12,013 nt of DNA from Syntrophomonadaceae bacterium (lineage in GTDB: Bacteria; Bacillota; Syntrophomonadia; Syntrophomonadales; Syntrophomonadaceae), in contig JAISDD010000110.1 in the NCBI GenBank assembly GCA_031265005.1, positions 1 to 12,013 of the forward strand, in the 5' to 3' direction. The notes under the pieces are model-generated. The model did no database searches. It was not told the DNA's origin and worked only from the letters and a program-made list of their open reading frames with translations. Below are positions 6,799 to 12,013 of the stretch, in pieces. The position numbers and the translations under genes are program-made. Positions within the stretch are counted from its first letter, which is position 1. The number at the start of each line of letters is the position of its first letter.

Positions 6799-6948
6799 TT
6801 AATCTTCTCCTTTATTAATTCAAGTTTTCATTTTTATTATTAGGCCGCCGAGGAATTTTTATCCTTATTTATTATATGTAAAATAATGGTTTTAAGGAAA
6901 TTCCTGTCTTTAGCAAAAACTATGCTCCTTTTAATCGTTATTTCATGC

Positions 6949-6960
6949 AGGTAATTACCT
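6949..6960. promoter_or_regulatory. Perfect 12-bp palindrome between divergent genes
   Basis: AGGTAATTACCT is a perfect palindrome in the 251-bp interval between the minus-strand hydrolase gene (start 6798) and the plus-strand cheW (start 7050). The rest of the interval is AT-rich. A TATAAT on the minus strand (6876-6871) lies 72 bp before the hydrolase start but has no good -35. The palindrome could be a dimeric-regulator site serving either gene; this is inference from position and symmetry only. Confidence 0.3.
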
Positions 6961-7049
6961 CCTTTTGCTGAATATATATTTTAAAAAATGATTTTAGGTT
7001 TTCCAAAACTAATTTAAAATTACCCAAATTGGCGTTAAAGGAGTAAAAT

Positions 7050-7511
7050 ATGGCTGAAGTAAAACAATTAGCGGTTTTCACTTTGAATAACGAGTATGCT
7101 ATTCCTGTGTCCAAAATGCAGGAGATAATTACTTTGCCGCCCGCTATAACTCCTATTCCTGAAACTCCCGAATATATTGCCGGTCTTATGAATTTACGCG
7201 GGGCGGCTATTCCTGTTGTCGATTTAAAGTTAAAGTTCAAAATTCCTTCAGCTCCTGATGAGCATTATTCATACTGTATTTTAATTAAACTGCCTGAGCA
7301 AATTATCGGCATTTTGGTCGAAAACGTAAGCGAGCTTTTAAAATTGCCCGTTGATTCTATAAAGCCTACTCCAGCTTTAATAACCGGTATTGCTGCTAAA
7401 TATTTAACCGGCATTGGCATGGTGGGTTCTCGTATTATATATTTACTGGATGTTGAGCAAATATTCACTGAAGACGATAAAAACACTTTGAGAGAACTGA
7501 CCGAAAAATAA
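7050..7511 (+). CDS. cheW: CheW-type chemotaxis coupling protein
   Basis: Single CheW domain of 153 residues, a soluble SH3-like adaptor that links methyl-accepting chemotaxis receptors to the CheA kinase. Visible family features are the N-terminal strand QLAVFTLNNEYAIPV, then ITPIPETPEYIAGLMNLRG with the conserved Arg50 of the NLRG motif, followed by AIPVVDLKLKF, and the later YLTGIGMVGSRIIYLLDVEQIF near the C-terminus. The ATG at 7050 has AAAGGAG 6-7 nt upstream. No cheA, receptor or response regulator is nearby, so this is a solitary cheW; CheV is excluded because no receiver domain follows. I see no sigma-28-type promoter upstream, so flagellar-regulon control is not supported by the sequence. 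No clear terminator follows. Confidence 0.92.
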   Translation: MAEVKQLAVFTLNNEYAIPVSKMQEIITLPPAITPIPETPEYIAGLMNLRGAAIPVVDLKLKFKIPSAPDEHYSYCILIKLPEQIIGILVENVSELLKLPVDSIKPTPALITGIAAKYLTGIGMVGSRIIYLLDVEQIFTEDDKNTLRELTEK

Positions 7512-7744
7512 TTCTCTTAATATAAATATTTCACAACAACTCCCTCGCCGTTATCTTATTGGGGTCAACTTTTATGCTTGCTGCCAATGCTGTATTTACA
7601 TGCCTTTTCTAATGTTTATAATGTAATTATTAACGTGCCGATTTTTTAACCTGTAAAATCTAACAATAATAATGCTTGGTTATAATTTATTTTATTGCGC
7701 GCAGGTTTATAATAAAATATATTTATAAGAAAGGAGCGTTTCCA
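7512..7744. other. Intergenic region between cheW and acpS
   Basis: This 233-bp AT-rich stretch holds no supportable gene and no clear terminator. Two TATAAT sequences (7680-7685 and 7708-7713) lie upstream of acpS, but neither has a good -35 at the right distance; the acpS promoter is probably one of these. The acpS reading frame is open back to about 7676, but that extension lacks a Shine-Dalgarno and is not family-like. Confidence 0.4.
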
Positions 7745-8110
7745 ATGATAGGTGTCGATATTATTGATATTGAAAAATTCAAACAAGCCGTTTTAAGAAC
7801 TCCGCGTTTGATTAACCGGCTTTTTACACCATCCGAAATTTCCTATTGCTTAAACAAAAAAAACTGTTACCCTTCCCTGGCCGCGCGTTTTGCTGCCAAA
7901 GAAGCTATACGTAAATTCAATCATTTAATGATTAAAGAAGTTTTATTTCAAGATATCGAAGTCTTTGTTGACGTCAACGGTAAACCCGGCGTCAAACTTC
8001 ACGGCCAAGCAAGTAAAAACGGTAAGTCATTAGGGATTGCCGATATCTGCCTTAGCCTCAGTCATAGCCAAAATCAGGCCATCGCAGTCGCCTACGCTCA
8101 GAAAGGATAA
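7745..8110 (+). CDS. acpS: Holo-[acyl-carrier-protein] synthase
   Basis: Transfers the 4'-phosphopantetheine arm from coenzyme A to a Ser of apo-ACP, activating fatty acid synthesis; cytosolic homotrimer in this family. The 121 residues match AcpS length and motifs: MIGVDIIDI with the Mg-binding Asp8, LAARFAAKEAIRK with Lys52 and Glu53, and the C-terminal SLSHSQNQAIAVA. The ATG at 7745 is chosen because AAAGGAG lies 8 nt upstream and MIGVDI is the standard beginning. The stop is 4 nt before the next start, so acpS and nnr form an operon, an arrangement common in Firmicutes, where acpS, nnr and alr are often neighbours. Confidence 0.96.
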   Translation: MIGVDIIDIEKFKQAVLRTPRLINRLFTPSEISYCLNKKNCYPSLAARFAAKEAIRKFNHLMIKEVLFQDIEVFVDVNGKPGVKLHGQASKNGKSLGIADICLSLSHSQNQAIAVAYAQKG

Positions 8111-8114
8111 TTAT

Positions 8115-9677
8115 ATGAGAATACCAACCGTTGCTCAAATGCAAAACATTGATAAGAACGCCAGCCGCGAATATGATATTCCCGGAATCATACTTATGGA
8201 AAACGCCGGATTAAAAGTAGTGGAAGTCATTAAAGAAATTTTGCCGGCATTGTCTAATAAACGGATCGTCGTATTAGCTGGAAAAGGTAATAATGGCGGA
8301 GACGGATTCGTCATCGCCCGTCATTTACACAACCACGGCGCCAAGGTAGTTACTTTTTTATTGGGTGATCCGGAAAGCTTGCCCAAAGACGCCAAACGTA
8401 ATTATACTATATTAAATAAAATCAAAGCTCAAATTTGGCTTTTAAGTAACGAACATAACTTGGATAAATTGCAGTTGGCTTTGCTGAAAGCTGACCTGGT
8501 CGTAGACGCTATATATGGAATAGGGTTCAAAGGAGCTGTGCGGGAATTTGAAGCGAAAGTTATTAAGGCGGTAAATAAAAGTAAAATTCCGGTCGTCGCC
8601 GTCGATGTACCTTCCGGAGTGGAAACTGACAGCGGTTCCGTTATCGGCGAAGCGATCAAAGCCACGCAAACCGTTACTTTCGCTTTGCCTAAACTGGGCT
8701 TACTGGTTGAACCCGGCTCGGAATATGCCGGCCGCCTTACTATCGCTGATATTTCCATTCCCACAGATTTGCTGGTAGATGAAAATATAAAAACTAATCT
8801 TTTAACGGAAAAATTAGTGCAAACTTTCATAAAAACCCGGCCGCGGGAAGTTTATAAGGGTTCTTTCGGACATTTACTGGCTATCGGCGGATCGATGGGA
8901 ATGAGCGGCGCCATCACTATGACCGCGCAAGCAGCTTTAAAAATAGGGGCGGGGGTTATTACAGCGGCGGTACCGGAAGCTGTAGCCGGTATTGTCGCCG
9001 GTCATTCTCCCGAAATAATGACTCTCCCTTTGCCTCAAACATCTGACGCACAAATAAGTACAGCCGCTGTTCCTCAGCTTATAAATTTTTTAAGTAAAGC
9101 TACAGTCTGTACCATAGGCCCAGGTATGGGAAGATATCCTGAAGCATATGATATAGTGAGCTTAATTTTGAAAGAATCTGACCTGCCGGTGGTAATTGAC
9201 GCCGACGCTTTAAATGCTTTGAAAGACGATATAAGCATGGTGACCAACCGCTCAGCACCGGTGGTTCTCACTCCGCATCCCGGCGAATTTTCTACGTTAA
9301 CCGGCTTAAGCACAACTCGTATTCAGTCTGATCGAATAGGAACAGCCCGGGAATTTGCTCAAAAATGGGGAGTGATTTTGGTTTTAAAAGGTAACAAAAC
9401 CATAATAGCTTTACCCAGCGGAGAAGCGTTCATGAATTTAACCGGCAACCCAGGAATGGCAACCGCAGGCAGCGGAGACGTTCTAACAGGTATCATAGGA
9501 GGTTTAATAGCCCAAAACTTAGAAGTATCAAGCGCCGCTCTAGTCGGAGTTTATGTTCATGGCGCCGCCGGCGACCTCGGCGTCTTATCACAGGGACAGC
9601 GGGGATTAGTAGCCGGAGATTTGATTAAATATTTACCTCAAGTAATAAAAGTATTTGAAACCGAACTTTTAGAGTAA
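8115..9677 (+). CDS. nnr: Bifunctional NAD(P)H-hydrate repair enzyme (epimerase plus dehydratase)
   Basis: Repairs damaged hydrated NADH and NADPH. The N-terminal NnrE/YjeF_N domain (about 1-215) epimerises R- and S-NAD(P)HX; the C-terminal ribokinase-like NnrD domain (about 225-515) dehydrates the S form using ADP. The first domain shows MENAG (28-32), GKGNNGGDG (56-64), the probable catalytic Asp131 in VDAIYGIG and VPSGVETDSG. The second shows GGSMGMSGA, GPGMG (335-339), TPHPGEF (386-392) and AGSGDVLTG with catalytic Asp455. At 520 residues it is full length for the fused form. The ATG at 8115 has AAAGGA overlapping the acpS stop codon. Both halves look intact. Confidence 0.96.
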   Translation: MRIPTVAQMQNIDKNASREYDIPGIILMENAGLKVVEVIKEILPALSNKRIVVLAGKGNNGGDGFVIARHLHNHGAKVVTFLLGDPESLPKDAKRNYTILNKIKAQIWLLSNEHNLDKLQLALLKADLVVDAIYGIGFKGAVREFEAKVIKAVNKSKIPVVAVDVPSGVETDSGSVIGEAIKATQTVTFALPKLGLLVEPGSEYAGRLTIADISIPTDLLVDENIKTNLLTEKLVQTFIKTRPREVYKGSFGHLLAIGGSMGMSGAITMTAQAALKIGAGVITAAVPEAVAGIVAGHSPEIMTLPLPQTSDAQISTAAVPQLINFLSKATVCTIGPGMGRYPEAYDIVSLILKESDLPVVIDADALNALKDDISMVTNRSAPVVLTPHPGEFSTLTGLSTTRIQSDRIGTAREFAQKWGVILVLKGNKTIIALPSGEAFMNLTGNPGMATAGSGDVLTGIIGGLIAQNLEVSSAALVGVYVHGAAGDLGVLSQGQRGLVAGDLIKYLPQVIKVFETELLE

Positions 9678-9893
9678 AATATTTCATCATCCATGAAAGA
9701 AGGCATAGCGCTGCTGGCCAGAGATATGATAAAGACGCTATGATGCCAAGGATAAATCAGCAACCGAGAACATTGTTTTTCCTGAAATGGTCAATCATAT
9801 GCATAAAATTAGCAAGGTGGCGGTGATTTTAAATAAAAAACCTGATAGATATTATCACCCGCAATAACATTTTAAAGGGTTGGGTAAAAAATA
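9678..9893 (+). pseudogene. nnr-alr intergenic region with a possible frameshifted coding remnant
   Basis: No intact gene is present. Two short plus-strand open segments abut in different frames: 9693-9743 (reading MKEGIALLARDMIKTL, then stop) and 9733-9867 (containing YDAKDKSATENIVFPEM and ending NKKPDRYYHPQ, then stop). A single-base indel near 9733-9741 would join them into one peptide of about 57 residues with a protein-like composition. Neither has a Shine-Dalgarno, and the second has no start before 9787. I do not recognise the family. It may be the tail of a decayed gene, or an open frame arising by chance. Confidence 0.25.
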
Positions 9894-11015
9894 GTGATTA
9901 ATTATCGGCCTACTTGGGCGGAAATAAACTGCACAGCTATTGAACATAACATCACCCATATTAAAAAGCTGGGAATACAAAATATTATGGCGGTAGTAAA
10001 AGCAAACGCTTACGGACACGGCATTTTGGAAATCAGCCAAATTTGCGCCGCGCAAGGAATTGATTACTTGGGAGTCGCAACTTTGGACGAAGCTATAAAA
10101 ATAAGAGAAGCGGGAATTGTTATTCCTATTTTAATACTCGGCTATACTCCGGCTCGTTTCGCGGATGTTGCTATAAAATATAAGGTAGCCGTTACTGTTT
10201 TTGATGTAAAAATGGCTTATGCTTTGTCGCAGGCTTCTGAAAAAATGGGGCAACGCGCGGTCGTTCATCTGAAAATCGACACTGGTATGGGCCGTTTAGG
10301 TTTTGCCTGCGAACCTGCTTCCGTTGCTGATATTGAAACCATCGCTGCTTTCCCAGGTTTATATTTAGAAGGAATATTTACTCATTTTGCTGTAGCCGAA
10401 TCAGTTGATAAAACATTTACTAAACAACAAATTAAATTATTTACCGCGTTAATTTCCGAACTGGAAAAGCTTCATATTCATTTTTCTCTCAAGCATTGCG
10501 CAAACAGCGCTGCAATAATAGGATTCCCTGAAACATATTTCAACATGGTCAGAGCCGGCTTGATCCTTTACGGCCTGCCTCCCAGCGAAGCACTTCGAGA
10601 TACCATAAACCTCATTCCAGCTATGGAATTAAAAAGCCAAATATGCAGTTTGAAATGGCTTCACGCAGGTCAGACTGTAAGTTACGGATGTACCTATACT
10701 TGTCACAGAGATACTTTAGTAGCGGTAATTCCCATTGGATACGCAGACGGATATCCGCGGACCCTTTCCAATAAAGCATGGGCTGTCATTCAAAATAAAA
10801 AAATTCATTCCCTGGGAAATATCTGTATGGATCAATGCATGTTCGACGTGACAGATATCCCTAATGTAAATATTGGCGACGAAGTGCTGTTATTCGGTGA
10901 AAAAATTCATGGTGTAACGGCCGACGACTTAGCTGATATTATCGGAACCATCAACTACGAAATAGTATGTTCCGTCGGAGACAGAGTTCCTCGTGTATAC
11001 ATTAAACATAATTAA
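9894..11015 (+). CDS. alr: Alanine racemase
   Basis: PLP-dependent fold-type III enzyme converting L-alanine to D-alanine for peptidoglycan. The 373 residues have the expected N-terminal barrel with PLP lysine Lys36 in VVKANAYGHG, DTGMGRLGF (129-137, Arg134), HCANSAA (201-207) and a C-terminal beta domain with the catalytic Tyr264 in VSYG, IGYADGYPR (281-289) and NICMDQ (309-314). The start is a GTG at 9894 giving MINYRPTWAEI; the Shine-Dalgarno is weak (GGGT 8 nt upstream, or AAAGGG 13 nt upstream). It follows nnr by 216 bp with no clear terminator between, so readthrough from acpS-nnr is possible. The gene could be biosynthetic or a spore-type copy; nothing here decides. Confidence 0.96.
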   Translation: MINYRPTWAEINCTAIEHNITHIKKLGIQNIMAVVKANAYGHGILEISQICAAQGIDYLGVATLDEAIKIREAGIVIPILILGYTPARFADVAIKYKVAVTVFDVKMAYALSQASEKMGQRAVVHLKIDTGMGRLGFACEPASVADIETIAAFPGLYLEGIFTHFAVAESVDKTFTKQQIKLFTALISELEKLHIHFSLKHCANSAAIIGFPETYFNMVRAGLILYGLPPSEALRDTINLIPAMELKSQICSLKWLHAGQTVSYGCTYTCHRDTLVAVIPIGYADGYPRTLSNKAWAVIQNKKIHSLGNICMDQCMFDVTDIPNVNIGDEVLLFGEKIHGVTADDLADIIGTINYEIVCSVGDRVPRVYIKHN

Positions 11016-11016
11016 T

Positions 11017-11046
11017 TTGACAATTGTTTTTGGTATGCGCTATAAT
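11017..11046 (+). promoter_or_regulatory. Consensus sigma-A promoter for the zinc-ribbon gene
   Basis: TTGACA (11017-11022) and TATAAT (11041-11046), both perfect, are separated by 18 nt. It begins right after the alr stop at 11013-11015. The predicted start near 11053 leaves a leader of about 73 nt. This is the best promoter in the window and implies high expression of the small downstream protein. Confidence 0.85.
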
Positions 11047-11068
11047 GCAAATGCCTTGTTCTATCAGG

Positions 11069-11117
11069 ATTCCCTTTTGGGGGATTTTAAGTCCAAGAGT
11101 AAATTCCCAGAAGGGAG
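11069..11117 (+). promoter_or_regulatory. Leader hairpins, one covering the ribosome binding site
   Basis: In the predicted leader, ATTCCC (11069-11074) can pair with GGGGAT (11080-11085) as a 6-bp stem with one G-U pair. Next, TTCCC (11104-11108) can pair with GGGAG (11113-11117), which is part of the Shine-Dalgarno AAGGGAG. The two CCC and two GGG arms are interchangeable, so an alternative pairing could free or block the site. This is inferred from sequence only. Confidence 0.3.
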
Positions 11118-11125
11118 ATAAAAAA

Positions 11126-11428
11126 TTGTTCAGTGACAAATATTTGACCTGTAAAGACTGTGGAAGCGAATTTTTATTTTCGGCTTCAGAGCAAGAGTTT
11201 TATGCTGAAAAAGGTTTTGAGAACGAACCTGGCAGATGTCCGGATTGCCGGAGAGCCCGCAAACAGCGGAACGGTTTCGGTAATTCCCGCTACAGAGAAG
11301 ATCGTCCTTCCTTTACCACCATTTGTGCTTCATGTAATCAAGAAACTACAGTTCCATTTGAGCCAACCGGCGACAGGCCAGTTTATTGCCGCGAGTGTTT
11401 TCAAGCTAGACGCAATAGCAATTATTAA
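11126..11428 (+). CDS. Small eight-cysteine zinc-ribbon protein (CxxC-x17-CxxC type)
   Basis: Protein of 100 residues with two probable zinc-binding units: Cys9, Cys12, Cys38, Cys41 (LTCKDCGSEF ... RCPDC) and Cys67, Cys70, Cys88, Cys91 (CASC, 17 residues, CREC). This matches the Firmicutes/Chloroflexi-type zinc-ribbon family with TCKDCG...FYAEKGF...CPxC followed by a CxxC-x17-CxxC half and PFEPTGDRPVYC; its function is unknown to me. The middle (about 43-62) is Arg-rich, which could favour nucleic-acid binding. The TTG at 11126 is chosen because AAGGGAG lies 8 nt upstream and the protein then starts at the conserved domain; the frame is open to 11024, but that extension overlaps the promoter. 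It has its own promoter and terminator. Confidence 0.88.
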   Translation: MFSDKYLTCKDCGSEFLFSASEQEFYAEKGFENEPGRCPDCRRARKQRNGFGNSRYREDRPSFTTICASCNQETTVPFEPTGDRPVYCRECFQARRNSNY

Positions 11429-11443
11429 AAAATTACACATGGT

Positions 11444-11475
11444 GGGGTTAACCTGTTAAAGTTAACCCCTTTTTT
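11444..11475 (+). terminator. Intrinsic terminator after the zinc-ribbon gene
   Basis: GGGGTTAAC (11444-11452) pairs perfectly with GTTAACCCC (11461-11469) around an 8-nt loop and is followed by six T (11470-11475). It lies 16 bp after the stop codon. The stem is strong, so the zinc-ribbon gene is a single-gene unit. Confidence 0.93.
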
Positions 11476-11777
11476 AAGTTTTGAGCATTTTATCCGGGCG
11501 CGCTGTTAACTAATCAATGGAATTATCTTTTTAAAGCGTCGTTTTGCTTTTAAAGAAACCGCTTCCTCAAAGCAGTTTCGTATAAGTTTCTGGAAAACCA
11601 TTATTCTGCCACCAGCGGCATTTTCTATCAAACGCGTAAAATAAAAGTTATTTGATTTGTTAATGTTTTTATCGATTAAATCACATAAACAAAATCACTT
11701 TACAATTTATAGTTAATTGTTTTTTTGTTATAATAGTTCAAAGGTATTTACCCATTTTTTGTTAAGAAGGAATAAGT
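11476..11777. other. Gene-free interval with two adjacent hairpins
   Basis: I see no gene here. Two hairpins sit side by side: TTT-AAAGC (11530-11537) with GCTTT-T-AAA (11546-11554), having a one-base bulge, and GAAAC-C-GCTT (11555-11564) with AAGC-A-GTTTC (11570-11579), having one mismatch. Neither is followed by a T-run. From about 11640 the sequence turns very AT-rich and leads into the promoter of the next gene. Confidence 0.4.
11706..11734 (+). promoter_or_regulatory. Candidate promoter for the partial membrane protein gene
   Basis: TTTATA (11706-11711, 4/6) is followed by 17 nt and a perfect TATAAT (11729-11734), with TGT directly before it as an extended -10. The predicted start near 11741 would leave a leader of about 37 nt carrying AAGAAGGAA before the ATG at 11778. 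Confidence 0.6.
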
Positions 11778-12013
11778 ATGACATTAAAAATATTAAAATT
11801 TTTTCATAAAGCCCTGATAACTATATTTATTTTATCCTTTTGTTTGCTGGATAACTCTCTGAAAGCGCAAGCTTTAACATGGGAAGAATTTTCCACCAGC
11901 CTCAGTTCCACTATGAGCAGCGGGCAAGGTTTTAGCATTATAGGGATTCTAGGATTGATTTTAATTATATTGATCGTATGTTTATTTATTTTAGTAATGA
12001 GCATGAATAAAAT
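11778..12013 (+). CDS. Unrecognised membrane protein with signal peptide, C-terminus beyond window
   Basis: Only the first 78 codons are visible, so the function cannot be named. The N-terminus has basic residues (Lys4, Lys7, Lys11), a hydrophobic core (about 12-24) and a possible signal peptidase site after Ala-Gln-Ala (30-32). A short polar, Ser-rich stretch (33-51) follows, then a second hydrophobic segment (about 52-75, ending VMSMNK). The likely topology is a cleaved signal or first anchor, a small extracytoplasmic loop of about 20 residues, one membrane pass, then a cytoplasmic domain past the edge. The ATG at 11778 has AGAAGGAA 6 nt upstream, and a promoter lies at 11706-11734. This layout is seen in small FliO-like and other single-pass proteins, but I have no motif to support any one. 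Confidence 0.7.
   Translation, partial: MTLKILKFFHKALITIFILSFCLLDNSLKAQALTWEEFSTSLSSTMSSGQGFSIIGILGLILIILIVCLFILVMSMNK

Noticed and set aside
7676..7744. Upstream extension of acpS
   Set aside because: The extension has no Shine-Dalgarno; the ATG at 7745 has AAAGGAG and gives the standard MIGVDI beginning.
8037..8114. Upstream extension of the nnr reading frame into acpS
   Set aside because: It lies wholly within the acpS coding sequence in another frame; the ATG at 8115 has a proper ribosome binding site.
11024..11125. N-terminal extension of the zinc-ribbon protein to an upstream ATG
   Set aside because: It would overlap the consensus promoter and start upstream of the predicted transcript; the TTG at 11126 has the ribosome binding site and the conserved domain start.
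11804..12004. Minus-strand open frame opposite the partial membrane protein
   Set aside because: It is the antisense of a well-supported plus-strand gene with promoter, ribosome binding site and signal peptide.
1..12013. CRISPR arrays, tRNA or rRNA genes, insertion sequences, prophage or toxin-antitoxin genes
   Set aside because: I looked on both strands and found no regularly spaced repeats, cloverleaf signatures, transposase motifs or paired small genes.

Overview
This window looks like chromosomal housekeeping DNA from a low-to-moderate GC member of the Bacillota (Firmicutes). The evidence is the order rpmE - prfA - prmC - tsaC - ywlE - rpiB - glyA - dCMP deaminase, the acpS - nnr - alr run, strong AGGAGG-type ribosome binding sites, frequent GTG/TTG starts and Firmicutes-style zinc-binding L31. 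An anaerobic Clostridia or Negativicutes lineage is my guess; no rRNA or other taxonomic marker is present to settle it.

The left half (1-6798) is entirely on the minus strand. Reading in the direction of transcription from the right, it holds: a YcaC-like isochorismatase-family hydrolase (6798-6157); a gene-free stretch (6156-5676) with a candidate small RNA unit, an intrinsic terminator and two candidate rpmE promoters; rpmE with its own intrinsic terminator (5466-5438); prfA-prmC-tsaC, nearly back to back (1-nt and 3-nt gaps); a 198-240 bp gap containing a good sigma-A-like promoter; and ywlE-rpiB-glyA-comEB (4-bp overlap, 5-nt gap, 10-nt gap), with comEB running off the left edge. These genes cover translation termination (RF1 and its methyltransferase), the first step of tRNA t6A synthesis, probable protein-arginine dephosphorylation, the pentose phosphate pathway, one-carbon metabolism and dCMP to dUMP conversion.

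The right half (7050-12013) is on the plus strand: a solitary cheW; acpS and a bifunctional NAD(P)HX repair enzyme 4 nt apart; a short interval with what may be a decayed coding remnant; alanine racemase; a small eight-cysteine zinc-ribbon protein with a fully consensus promoter and an intrinsic terminator; a roughly 350 bp gene-free interval with two hairpins; and the first 78 codons of an unrecognised protein with a signal peptide and one further membrane segment, cut by the right edge.

I see no CRISPR array, tRNA, rRNA, insertion sequence, prophage or defence genes. The observations most worth a second look are the orphan transcription unit at 6110-5883 (promoter, 13-bp 5' stem, GC-rich core, terminator), the possible broken gene between nnr and alr, the Thr-type P-loop in YwlE that marks it as a protein-arginine phosphatase, and several palindromes sitting on promoters.
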